Positions 56,362 through 64,000 of a stretch of 64,000 nt of DNA are shown here, piece after piece. Position numbers and translations under genes: made by a program. The stretch's first letter is position 1; every line of letters starts with the position of its first letter. Location of the stretch: positions 1 through 64,000 of the forward strand of contig NZ_KB899827.1 of the NCBI RefSeq assembly GCF_000378425.1, given 5' to 3'. This DNA is from Cohnella laeviribosi DSM 21336 (lineage in GTDB: Bacteria; Bacillota; Bacilli; Paenibacillales; Paenibacillaceae). The notes beneath the pieces were generated by a model. That model searched no databases. It was not told where the DNA came from and saw nothing but the letters and a program-made list of their open reading frames with translations.

Positions 56362-57162
56362 TCACGGGATCGTCAGCCTGAACGTTTTGGACGGTTCGTT
56401 CCGATCGGCTCCGCAAGCCGTTAGACGGTATTCGGTTCCCCGTTCGGTCGGCCGTTCCTCCAAGCCGCCGCAATATTCGACCTCTTTGGCCGCACTCCCG
56501 AACGCGTCGCGCGTGTTGTCGAACCGGTATTCAATGCTCTCTCCGTCATAGCTCAAATCGTAAAAAATCGGGGCGCCCTCGACCGTATAGGCGGTAATAT
56601 GCACCTCGTCCGGCGCGTGTCCTTTGACGTTGTCCGCAAACCGCTTCCACGCGTCTCCCCGGACCTTGCCGTCCGCCCCGATCACGACGTCGCCGTTTTG
56701 CTCCGCCTGCTCGGGCGAATACCGGATTCCGCCGATGAGATCGTGCAGCTTCTTGGTCGCTTCGGCCGTCAACCGGTAGCCGGTTCCGGTATCGCTCGCA
56801 TCCATGTACATGCCGCGCGAGCCTTCCGCCGCCGCTTGATCGATCCACAGATGGATCGCCTGGGGAACTCCGTCGCGCTCGATCACGACGTCATAGTCGG
56901 CAAACGCATCGTTCAGGATGCTCGGCATGCGTTCCGCCGTATCGACGGCGTCTTCGAACGCCCGGATCTCTTCCGGTTTTTCGAACTTCCCGTACACCGC
57001 GCCGTTAACGAGACCGAACGTCTTGAACCGGCTGACCGTTACGCCGGGCTCCGCATCCGTTTCGGGGTACGCGTCTTGCGGCACCGACCCCTTCTCCGCG
57101 CGGCCGCACGAAGCCAGCAGCAGCAGAACGGCCGCCAGCGCGGCCAGCCACCTTGTTCTCAT
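56362..57162 (-). CDS. Lipoprotein with DUF4362-like C-terminal domain
   Basis: A 266-residue exported lipoprotein. The lipobox LLLLASCGRAE sets Cys19. The N-terminal part (about 40-145) has a YVSRFKTFG...DAVDTAERMP block seen in secreted Firmicute proteins. From about 150 the sequence NGDVVIGADGKVRG...VHITAYTVEGAPIFYDLSYDGESIEYRFDNTRDAFGS matches DUF4362. Function unknown. Confidence 0.82.
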   Translation of the reverse strand: MRTRWLAALAAVLLLLASCGRAEKGSVPQDAYPETDAEPGVTVSRFKTFGLVNGAVYGKFEKPEEIRAFEDAVDTAERMPSILNDAFADYDVVIERDGVPQAIHLWIDQAAAEGSRGMYMDASDTGTGYRLTAEATKKLHDLIGGIRYSPEQAEQNGDVVIGADGKVRGDAWKRFADNVKGHAPDEVHITAYTVEGAPIFYDLSYDGESIEYRFDNTRDAFGSAAKEVEYCGGLEERPTERGTEYRLTACGADRNEPSKTFRLTIP

Positions 57163-57179
57163 CCATCGATCCCTCGCGA

Positions 57180-57212
57180 AAAATGGTAATAGGGGCCCAT
57201 TCGGGCCCCATC
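57180..57212 (-). terminator. Possible terminator after ykpA
   Basis: On the minus strand GGGGCCC and GGGCCCC pair around GAAT, followed by TATTACCATTTTT. It lies ~20 bases beyond the stop codon. Confidence 0.6.
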
Positions 57213-57230
57213 GGCCGCCCGGGCCGGCCT

Positions 57231-58850
57231 TTACGCCGGCTGCATGCGGGCGCGAAGCTCTTTGATTTCCGGATTTTCAAGATATTCGTCGTACGTCGTC
57301 AGCCGGTCGATCAGACCGTACGGCGTAATTTCGATAATCCGGTTCGCGATCGTTTGCACGAATTGATGGTCGTGCGAGGTGAAAATCATCGTCGCGTCGG
57401 TTTCGATCAGGCCGTTGTTGAGCGCCGTGATCGATTCCAGGTCGAGGTGGTTGGTCGGCTCGTCGAACATAAGCACGTTTGCGCCGGACAGCATCATTTT
57501 CGCCAGCATGCAGCGGACCCTCTCGCCTCCGGACAGAACGGACGCCTTCTTCAGCGCCTCGTCGCCCGAGAACAGCATCCGGCCGAGGAAGCCGCGGACG
57601 AACGTTTCGTCCTGGTCTTTGGAATATTGGCGAAGCCAATCCACCAGCGTCAGGTCCACCCCGTCGAAATAAGCCGAATTGTCTTTCGGGAAATACGCCG
57701 GCGTGATGGTGACCCCCCACGTAACCGAGCCGGAATCCGGCGCCAGCTCGCCCGCAAGAATCTGGAACAGCGCGGTCTTCGCCTGTCCGTACGGGCCGAC
57801 GAGCGCGATTTTGTCGCCTTTGTTGACGACGAACGAAACGCCGTTCAGCAGCTTCTCGCCGTCGACGGTGAGCGAAACGTTGTCCACGGTCAAAATCTGC
57901 TTGCCCGCCTCGCGTTCCGGCTTGAACTGGATGAACGGATATTTGCGGTTGGAAGGCTTGATGTCGTCGAGCGTGATCTTTTCCAGCAATTTGCGGCGGC
58001 TGGTCGCCTGCTTCGCCTTCGACTTGTTGGCGGAGAAGCGCTGGATAAATTCCTGCAGCTCCTTGATCTTGTCTTCCTTCTTCTTGTTCTGTTCCCGCAT
58101 CAGCTTGAGCGCAAGCTGGCTCGATTCGTACCAGAAATCGTAGTTGCCCACGTAAAGCTGGATTTTGCCGTAATCGATGTCGGCGATGTGCGTACAAACC
58201 TGGTTCAGGAAGTGCCGGTCGTGGGAAACGACGATAACGGTGCCCTGGTAGCGGGACAAAAAGTCTTCCAGCCAGCTGATCGACTCGATGTCCAGATGGT
58301 TGGTCGGTTCGTCCAGCAGCAGAATGTTGGGGCTGCCGAACAGCGCTTGCGCCAGCAGGACGCGAACCTTCTGGTTGCCGTCCAGCTCGGCCATTTTCTT
58401 GTCATGCAGCTCGGTCGCAATGCCCAGGCCGTTCAGCAGTTCCGCCGCTTCGCTCTCCGCTTCCCAGCCGTTCAGCTCGGCGAATTCCGCCTCGAGCTCG
58501 CCCGCGCGCATGCCGTCCTCGTCCGTGAAATCCGGCTTCGCATAGATGGCTTCCTTTTCCTTCATGACGTTGTAGAGACGCTCGTGGCCCATGATGACCG
58601 TCTCCAAAACGCCGTACTCGTCGTAGGCAAAATGGTCCTGCTTCAGCACCGCGAGGCGCTCGCCGGGGGTAATGTGCACCTCTCCGGTGGTCGGCTCGAT
58701 CTCGCCGGACAAGATTTTCAGAAACGTCGATTTCCCGGCTCCGTTCGCCCCGATCAAACCGTAGCAGTTGCCCGGCGTAAACTTGATGTTGACGTCCTCG
58801 AACAGGGCACGCTTGCCGTAACGCAAACTCACGCCGCTTACCGTAATCAT
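57231..58850 (-). CDS. ykpA: ABC-F family ATPase, YkpA/YbiT type
   Basis: A 539-residue protein with two ABC domains. Start MITVSGVSLRYGKRALFEDVNIKF, Walker A GANGAGKST and an altered second P-loop GPYGQAKTA in place of the usual GxxGxGKS/T, so the second site may bind ATP weakly. The ABC signatures are also modified: ELDGNQKVRVLLAQ and LSGGERVRCML. Walker B motifs LLLDEPTNHLD/LMFDEPTNHLD are intact. The YbiT subgroup shares this altered second site. The long open frame upstream of the chosen ATG is a shadow of the neighbour. Confidence 0.93.
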   Translation of the reverse strand: MITVSGVSLRYGKRALFEDVNIKFTPGNCYGLIGANGAGKSTFLKILSGEIEPTTGEVHITPGERLAVLKQDHFAYDEYGVLETVIMGHERLYNVMKEKEAIYAKPDFTDEDGMRAGELEAEFAELNGWEAESEAAELLNGLGIATELHDKKMAELDGNQKVRVLLAQALFGSPNILLLDEPTNHLDIESISWLEDFLSRYQGTVIVVSHDRHFLNQVCTHIADIDYGKIQLYVGNYDFWYESSQLALKLMREQNKKKEDKIKELQEFIQRFSANKSKAKQATSRRKLLEKITLDDIKPSNRKYPFIQFKPEREAGKQILTVDNVSLTVDGEKLLNGVSFVVNKGDKIALVGPYGQAKTALFQILAGELAPDSGSVTWGVTITPAYFPKDNSAYFDGVDLTLVDWLRQYSKDQDETFVRGFLGRMLFSGDEALKKASVLSGGERVRCMLAKMMLSGANVLMFDEPTNHLDLESITALNNGLIETDATMIFTSHDHQFVQTIANRIIEITPYGLIDRLTTYDEYLENPEIKELRARMQPA

Positions 58851-58888
58851 GACTTCGCTCTTCACTCCATTCCTTTGATCCGAAACGA

Positions 58889-59824
58889 CTAACGTTGGGC
58901 GAACCTGATCGTTTCGCCGTGCTGCAGCATAATGATTTTCTCTTCGGGAATCTTCAGGCGCAAACGCTCCGCTTCCAGCCGCGACAAGGCATCCTTGGGC
59001 GTATCGTCGGCCAGCTTGAACGAACCGTAATGCATCGGCACGAAGTAATCCGCACCCAAATCCATGTACGCCTTCAGCGACTCTTCCGGACTGACGTGCT
59101 GGGGAGCCATGAACCATTCCGGCTCGTACGCTCCGATCGGCATGAGCGCGACATCGATTTTGAAGCGGCGTCCGATTTCCGCAAATCCCCGAAAATACCC
59201 GCTGTCCCCCGCGAAATACACGGTCGGACCCGCATCGCTTTCGAGCACCCATCCGCCCCAATGCGAATGGTTCGTGTCCCACAGCGTCCTTCGCGTCCAA
59301 TGCTGCGCGGGCACGAAGGTGAACTTGACGCCGTGCAGCGTCACCTCTTCCCACCAGTTCAGCTCCTCGACGAGCCGAAAGCCTTTGACCAGCATTTTGC
59401 TGCGAAGCCCGGCGGGAACCAGCAGCCTCTTGGTCCCTTTCAATTTGCGCAAAGAGGCCAGATGCAGATGGTCGTAATGCGAATGGGAAACGAGCACAAC
59501 GTCCACGGGCGGCATGTCCGACAATTCCACGCCCGGCGGCGCGAGCCGCTTATGCAGCGCCATTCGGCGCGCCCAGACGGGGTCGGTCACGATGTTCAGC
59601 CCGCACATTTGAATAAGAAAAGTCGAATGGCCGATCCATGTGATCGACGGTTCGCTGCGGTTGTGATGCAAAAAGCGCAAATCCGGGATCACATTCGGAA
59701 CGCATTCGCTGTAATCTCTTTTCAAGAAATGCTGGAGGCGGTCCTGGCCCCACCGGAACAACTGGCGTCGGACCGCACTGTTGGCAGAGGCCGAATCCAT
59801 GTTGACGTAGCGATGCTTGCGCAT
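58889..59824 (-). CDS. Metallo-beta-lactamase-fold hydrolase (NAPE-PLD/UlaG-like)
   Basis: A 311-residue protein. ITWIGHSTFLIQ at the start and the metal-binding VSHSHYDHLHLASLRKL (HxHxDH, about 111-116) are clear. YFAGDSGYFRGFAEIG gives the next Asp ligand and MHYGSFKL the last His. It is related to phospholipase D-type and UlaG enzymes; the substrate is unknown. GGAGGGG precedes the ATG. Confidence 0.92.
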   Translation of the reverse strand: MRKHRYVNMDSASANSAVRRQLFRWGQDRLQHFLKRDYSECVPNVIPDLRFLHHNRSEPSITWIGHSTFLIQMCGLNIVTDPVWARRMALHKRLAPPGVELSDMPPVDVVLVSHSHYDHLHLASLRKLKGTKRLLVPAGLRSKMLVKGFRLVEELNWWEEVTLHGVKFTFVPAQHWTRRTLWDTNHSHWGGWVLESDAGPTVYFAGDSGYFRGFAEIGRRFKIDVALMPIGAYEPEWFMAPQHVSPEESLKAYMDLGADYFVPMHYGSFKLADDTPKDALSRLEAERLRLKIPEEKIIMLQHGETIRFAQR

Positions 59825-60435
59825 GTAACCCCTCCGATGATGTGCTCATTCATACTATAGCAGGAATCGGGGGAATGTACCAACGGAGCCGTGCCCAAAT
59901 ATCCGGACAATTTGCCCCTGTAGATTTCATAGGAACGGTAGGCTTGTTCCAGGTTCCCGGGCGTGACGAAGCAGGAAGGCTTGCCGAAGCGGTAAAAAGC
60001 GGTGTCTTCCAGGACGGAAGCGACAAAGTGCGAGCAGAAAAACGTGTTTTTGCGGTGCAGCTTCCTGCCGAGCAGGACGCCCGCAAGTCCGAGCAGGCTG
60101 TAGCCGTAGCGGTCCCGTTCGGCCATCATCGCGTCGACGCGGGCGCGCACCCGCCGATATTCGGCCTTGGAAACGGGCAGTCTGAAAATGGCGCATTCGG
60201 CGGCGCTGTAAAAAGGATCGCGCAAATTTTCGCGGATCATTCCGGCAAGCAGCGGGTTGCGGAGCTTTTTCCGCCCGAAGCTGTATATTTCACGCAACTC
60301 CGAATCGAAGGCGATGGAGGCGTGGTTCAATTCGTCCTTCGTAAACCATTGGATCGTCTTGCTGAACCAAGTCCCGGTTGCCGTGAGCACGACATAAACG
60401 GCGGTTTGCGGCGAACCGGACGTTCCGGTCGGCAT
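59722..60435 (-). CDS. Papain-like (YiiX/NlpC-type) cysteine hydrolase
   Basis: A 237-residue protein with a permuted NlpC/P60-like domain: His in TKDELNHASIAFD (about 37) and Cys in NTFFCSHFVASVL (about 131). GGGGAGAG lies before the ATG. The final ~50 residues (from about 187, CYSMNEHIIGG...) run 103 bases into the next gene and look non-natural, which suggests a frameshift or lost stop near a CCCCC run at about 59868-59872. The true protein probably ends near residue 190. Confidence 0.78.
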   Translation of the reverse strand: MPTGTSGSPQTAVYVVLTATGTWFSKTIQWFTKDELNHASIAFDSELREIYSFGRKKLRNPLLAGMIRENLRDPFYSAAECAIFRLPVSKAEYRRVRARVDAMMAERDRYGYSLLGLAGVLLGRKLHRKNTFFCSHFVASVLEDTAFYRFGKPSCFVTPGNLEQAYRSYEIYRGKLSGYLGTAPLVHSPDSCYSMNEHIIGGVTCASIATSTWIRPLPTVRSDASCSGGARTASSIS

Positions 60436-60616
60436 GGCGAATCTCTCCCCTAACGAGCATCCGTTTGCAATTTATGCTAATGTAAAATGAGCGGGATGAA
60501 GACGTACGCCGGTTGTGTTTGCGTCGCGACCCGGGTCCGTACCGTCCCCCGACCTTGGCCGGGGAAGATGTCCTTGCTGTATCGGGAAAGTTGATGAAAA
60601 CGGAGGCGAACGAAGC

Positions 60617-61783
60617 ATGAAGCTGTTGTCGATCGAACCGACGCCGAGCCCCAATTCCATGAAGCTGAACGTCGACGAGAAGCTTCCCGCCGGCGAGCGT
60701 TATACGTATACATTGGCCAAGCGGGATCTGGTTCCGCCGTTTTATTTGCGCCTGCTTTCGATTCCGGGCGTCAAAAGCGTGTTCCGGACCGCGGACTTCA
60801 TCGCGGTGGACCGCCGCCCGAACGCGGACTGGGCGGAAATCTTGGGCGCGGTGCGCGAGCTGTTCGGCGCGGACGGCGTCGCCGCGGAGGCGCTCGGCGC
60901 CCCGGAAGCCGGAGGATTCGGGGAAGCGCACGTGCTGGTGCAGATGTATCGCGGCATTCCGATCCAGATCCGGGTGCGCTACGGCGGCCAGGAGGCGCGC
61001 GCGGCGCTGCCGGAGCGGTTCGCGGCCGCGGTGACGGAGGCGGCCGGAGCGACGATGATTCGCGAGCGGAAGCTGGAGGAGATCGGCATCCGGTACGGGG
61101 AGCCGCAGGACATTTTGGAGGAAGTCAAGCGCGAGCTCGATGCGGCCTATCCGGACGAGCGGCTGCGGGAGCTGGTTGAGCAGGCGAAAGCGGCGGGTGC
61201 CGGCGGAGACGGGGCGGTCGTCCAGCCGGCTCCTCCCGCGGAGCTGTCGCGGGAGGAGCTGGAGCGGCGCCTGTCCGCGCCGGACTGGCAGACGCGCTAC
61301 GCGGCGCTCTCCCGCGTGAAGCCCGCCCCGGAGCTGCTGCCGCTGCTGGCGAAAGCCGTGCGCGACGCGCACGTCTCGGTGCGCAGGCTCGCCGTCGTGT
61401 ACCTCGGCGACCTGCGCAGCCCGGAGGCGCTTCCGTACTTGTTCGAAGCGCTGAAGGATTCGTCCCCCGCGGTCCGGCGGACGGCGGGGGACACCTTGTC
61501 CGATCTCGGCGATCCCGCCGCGATCGGACCGATGACGGCCGCGCTCAGCGACGCCAACAAGCTCGTCCGCTGGCGCGCGGCCCGGTTCCTCTACGAAGCC
61601 GGCGACGAGACGGCTTTGGAGGCGCTCGAGCGCGCCGCGGCCAGCGAGCCGGAATTCGAGGTGCGCCTGCAGGCCGAGATGGCCCTCGCCCGCATCAAAA
61701 GCGGCGAGGAAGCGGCCGGATCGGTATGGCAGCAGATGACCCGCATGCGGGAAGAAAACCGCGGCGGCGGCGACAAGGCGTAA
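60617..61783 (+). CDS. cvfC: Conserved virulence factor C-like protein (Nfu N-domain plus HEAT repeats)
   Basis: A 388-residue soluble protein. The N-terminal ~85 residues (SIEPTPSPNSMKLNVDEKLPAG...SIPGVKSVFRTADFIAVDR) match the Nfu/NifU N-terminal domain. A middle domain is followed by HEAT/PBS-lyase repeats from about 235 (VKPAPELLPLLAKAVRDAHVSVRRLAVVYLGDLRSPEALPYL...). This is the CvfC layout. GGAGG lies ~10 bases before the ATG; a longer frame upstream is not used. Precise role unclear. Confidence 0.86.
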   Translation: MKLLSIEPTPSPNSMKLNVDEKLPAGERYTYTLAKRDLVPPFYLRLLSIPGVKSVFRTADFIAVDRRPNADWAEILGAVRELFGADGVAAEALGAPEAGGFGEAHVLVQMYRGIPIQIRVRYGGQEARAALPERFAAAVTEAAGATMIRERKLEEIGIRYGEPQDILEEVKRELDAAYPDERLRELVEQAKAAGAGGDGAVVQPAPPAELSREELERRLSAPDWQTRYAALSRVKPAPELLPLLAKAVRDAHVSVRRLAVVYLGDLRSPEALPYLFEALKDSSPAVRRTAGDTLSDLGDPAAIGPMTAALSDANKLVRWRAARFLYEAGDETALEALERAAASEPEFEVRLQAEMALARIKSGEEAAGSVWQQMTRMREENRGGGDKA

Positions 61784-62087
61784 GGCAGCGTACCGAAGCG
61801 GCGGCAGGCGATAGGGCGACAAGGCGATAAGCGGCCGCTCCCAAAGCAAGTCTGCTCGCTTGACGAAAACGAAAGAAATGGCGGTGCAAAGGAGGTTATC
61901 CCTGCATCGCCATTTCTTGTTTTCGGTCTGTTGCCGCTATCTTAAGCAAATGACGGGCTAGCGAGAGCCGTCCGACCTCCAAGCTCGCCTTCGGCAGGCA
62001 CTCCCCATTCCCGCCTACCCGCTCCGACGAGCCGCGGGCCGGCTCAAGCCTTTTTCAGCCGTTACATCCCGGCGACAGCCGCCAGGC
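61784..62087. other. Intergenic region after cvfC
   Basis: About 304 bases with the cvfC terminator and no supported gene. Confidence 0.5.
61871..61925 (+). terminator. Intrinsic terminator of cvfC
   Basis: AAGAAATGGCG(G)TGCA and TGCA(T)CGCCATTTCTT pair around a ~14-base loop, followed by GTTTTC. Confidence 0.82.
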
Positions 62088-63131
62088 TCAGTTCAGAAAG
62101 CCTTCCAGCGCGATCGTCGGCTTCATGTCGGACTGCCAGGCGCCTTTATTGTAGCCGCCATTGTAGCCGGGGGTAGCCTCGGGCTCCCAATAAAACACGC
62201 CAAGCCCTTTGCCTCCGGAAAGATTCCGGACCTTCGTCTTGATGTCGGAGATGAAGCTCTTCGCTGCCGAAGGCTGGTTGTAGTCCATGCCGATTTCGGA
62301 GATCATGATGCTCTTGCCGTAGCGCGAAATCAGATCGTTCGCGTTGCTGATCGTCTGATTGACCTTCGTCTGCCAGTCGGACGCGGACGGGTACAGCGAC
62401 ATGCCGATAATGTCAAACGTCGCGCCGTTGCTGATCAGCCCGCCGATGTTCCAAACGAACAGCGAATTGTCGTAGCCGTTGGACAAATGGACGATCGTCT
62501 TCGTGGAGCTGCTGATCGACTTGACCGCGTTGTTGCCGGTATTGACGAGCCAGGCGTAATTACGCATGTTGACGGACGCCTTGCCGTCATCCCACAGCAT
62601 GCCGTTGTTCGTCTCGTTGCCGATCTGCACCCAGTCCGGCGTAACGCCTCTGCTCTGCATCGTCGTCATCACATCGCGCGTCCAGTTCCATACGGCGTCC
62701 ATCAATTGCTCGAACGTATAATTTTGCCACGCAGCCGGCTTGGTTTGCTTGCCGGGGTCCGCCCACGAATCGCTGTAGTGCAGCGTCAGCATGACGCTCA
62801 TGCCGGCGTTTTTCGCCCGCTGGGCCAAGTCGGCCGCGCGTTCCTTGTTCAAGTAGCCGTTGCCGTAATCGCTTGACGGATTGACAAACACGCGGATCCG
62901 GACGGAGTTGATCTGGTAATCCTGCTTTAAAATGTCAATGATGTCCCGCTGCACGCCGTTTTTGTCCTTCCATTTGTACCCTTGCGCCTCCATGCCCGGA
63001 ACCCAGCTGATGTCCGCGCCTTTCGCAAATGCCGGGGCGGCTTTCGCGTCGCCGGGAGACACGGCGTTGCCGAGCGCCAGGGCCAAACCGAGCAGCGCCG
63101 TCAACAGCCATCCGAACGTTTTTCTTCTCAT
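62088..63131 (-). CDS. Secreted endo-beta-1,4-galactanase (GH53)
   Basis: A 347-residue exported glycoside hydrolase. A signal peptide (about 1-31, cut near DAKAA) is followed by a GH53 barrel: FAKGADISWVPGMEAQGY at the start, SVRIRVFVNP, LTLHYSDSWADPGKQ, the acid/base Glu in QIGNETNNGMLW and the nucleophile Glu in MISEIGMDYN. It would cut beta-1,4-galactan of pectin side chains. A cre-like site lies 85 bases upstream, and a second GH53 gene follows upstream on the same strand. Confidence 0.95.
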   Translation of the reverse strand: MRRKTFGWLLTALLGLALALGNAVSPGDAKAAPAFAKGADISWVPGMEAQGYKWKDKNGVQRDIIDILKQDYQINSVRIRVFVNPSSDYGNGYLNKERAADLAQRAKNAGMSVMLTLHYSDSWADPGKQTKPAAWQNYTFEQLMDAVWNWTRDVMTTMQSRGVTPDWVQIGNETNNGMLWDDGKASVNMRNYAWLVNTGNNAVKSISSSTKTIVHLSNGYDNSLFVWNIGGLISNGATFDIIGMSLYPSASDWQTKVNQTISNANDLISRYGKSIMISEIGMDYNQPSAAKSFISDIKTKVRNLSGGKGLGVFYWEPEATPGYNGGYNKGAWQSDMKPTIALEGFLN

Positions 63132-63633
63132 CCCGATTCTCCTCTCGTTTCGATTCAGCAGGCCTCCGGCTCCTACGCCGTTTAACGTCCCTCCTTTCCT
63201 CTCTTCACCCCTAATTGTAAGCGCTTTTAAAAATGCGAACAGGACATTATGGAAACAATCAGGATGTTTTCATAACCTGTCGGATGCGGACGCGAGGCGC
63301 GGACCGCCAAGTCTTCCGCGGCCTTCGCACGCGGCGTTATGGGGCGGTTTCAGCCGCCCCCGCGGCGCTGCCGGGCGGTGCGGCCGCCGGGCCGGGCCTG
63401 CACGGAGACACCTGCCTGCATGGGATGTACCTGCCTCCACGTGCTGCGATTACCTGCGCATGCCACACCTGCCTGCACGGTCCGTACCTGCACATGTCAC
63501 ACCTGCTTGCGCATGCCACACCTGCTTGCACCGGCTGTACCTGCCTTCCACGGGCTATACCTCTGCCTCCACATACCACGCCTTCCTGCACATGCCACGC
63601 CTGCCTGCACGGACCGCGCCTGCCTGCATCCGG
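63132..63633. repeat. Intergenic region with degenerate CACCTGCnTGC repeats
   Basis: From about 63400 to 63640 the plus strand repeats CCTGCCTGCA, GCATGCCACACCTGC and similar words with no fixed period. An open frame through it gives a low-complexity protein without a ribosome binding site and is not called. The 63200-63235 part holds the cre-like site. Confidence 0.6.
63216..63229 (-). promoter_or_regulatory. cre-like site upstream of the GH53 gene
   Basis: TGTAAGCGCTTTTA matches TGWAANCGNTNWCA except for one base. The position fits carbon catabolite repression by CcpA of the galactanase gene. Confidence 0.55.
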
Positions 63634-64000
63634 CTACGAACGCAGCGCATCCCATGACGCCAGCTTGCGGCCGGCGAAGTCGAACAGCGTCAGATTCGAC
63701 CAGTTATTGGCATGGCCGACCGACCACGACGTTTTGGCCGGAATCCAGGCGGGTTCCCACCAGTAAAGCCCCCGCCCCAATCCGTTCGGAACCCCGCGGA
63801 TCACCGCCATCAGATCGCGCAAATAAGCGGACTGCCCTTCGACCGACGCCGGATAGCCCGGGTGCAGCTGGTCCTCCCGCCCGACGATCAGGCCGTCCCC
63901 CTCTTGGGCCCGAAGCGTCCATGGATAAGCGGTCTCCGCGACATAGACGGGCTTGCCGAACTCGCGCGCCGTTTGCTCCAGGTTGCCGCGCAGATCGTCC
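63634..64000 (-). CDS. Second GH53 endo-beta-1,4-galactanase (partial, 5' end beyond window)
   Basis: The last ~121 residues of a GH53 enzyme. VYVAETAYPWTLRAQEGD holds the nucleophile Glu, and GLYWWEPAWIPAKTSWSVGHANNWSNLTLFDFAGRKLASWDALRS is the usual C-terminus. The gene continues past the right edge. It differs enough from the neighbouring GH53 protein to exclude recent duplication. Confidence 0.9.
   Translation of the reverse strand, partial: DDLRGNLEQTAREFGKPVYVAETAYPWTLRAQEGDGLIVGREDQLHPGYPASVEGQSAYLRDLMAVIRGVPNGLGRGLYWWEPAWIPAKTSWSVGHANNWSNLTLFDFAGRKLASWDALRS

Noticed and set aside
58851..59354. N-terminal extension of ykpA
   Set aside because: The ~170 extra residues are the antisense-like shadow of the metallo-hydrolase gene; the ATG at 58850 matches YkpA's known start.
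62932..63657. 241-codon plus-strand open frame across the GH53 intergenic repeat
   Set aside because: No ribosome binding site, and its product mirrors the nucleotide repeat.

Overview
The window looks like chromosomal DNA of a GC-rich, endospore-forming Firmicute of the Paenibacillus/Cohnella type. Supporting signs are strong GGAGG ribosome binding sites, CIRCE-controlled groES-groEL, T-box and c-di-AMP riboswitches, an H-type small acid-soluble spore protein, KapB, Ku with a stand-alone LigD polymerase, cre-like sites and stalk-domain secreted proteins. No rRNA or tRNA gene was seen.

Layout. 1-3.5 kb: the 5' part of a group II intron sits directly after the terminator of a small sugar-type operon (two Gfo/Idh dehydrogenases flanking an AraC regulator). 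3.7-23.6 kb: groEL-groES, a chemotaxis receptor, tatC-tatA, three molybdenum-cofactor genes, formyl-THF cyclo-ligase, ABC-F protein ydiF, leuA, speD and the tRNA t6A operon tsaE-tsaB-rimI-tsaD. Much of this follows the Bacillus subtilis ydiB-groEL order, with leuA and speD inserted and rex absent. A cluster of DnaA boxes lies next to ydiF, and leuA is preceded by two leucine-type T-boxes in series. 23.6-31.2 kb: an orphan MHYT histidine kinase, a minimal FAD protein, sspH, Ku, a c-di-AMP riboswitch with a secreted CAP-domain protein, and the LigD polymerase. 31.2-36.8 kb: a TRAP transporter with its YesM/YesN-type two-component system. 37-45.4 kb: an ABC-2 exporter, a PilZ protein facing an XRE regulator across repeated operator-like palindromes, and gltB. 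45.8-64 kb: secreted SGNH, Ig-like, NlpC/P60 and GH53 proteins, a YhgE/TetR pair with matched operators, kapB, an MGDG-type glycosyltransferase, the ABC-F protein ykpA, a metallo-beta-lactamase-fold hydrolase, CvfC and a second, partial GH53 enzyme.

Repeats stand out in the non-coding DNA. A composite element of about 0.8-0.9 kb (52-bp tandem units plus a conserved tail) occurs twice in the same orientation (7508-8318 and 27763-28668). A 112-bp hairpin-bearing unit is duplicated in tandem at 54.7-54.9 kb.

I found no convincing new defence or biosynthetic system. The best leads are the two-copy composite repeat, the DnaA-box cluster, the tandem leucine T-boxes, the intron at a terminator, and the matched operator sets. 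Everything was read by eye; no database search was run.
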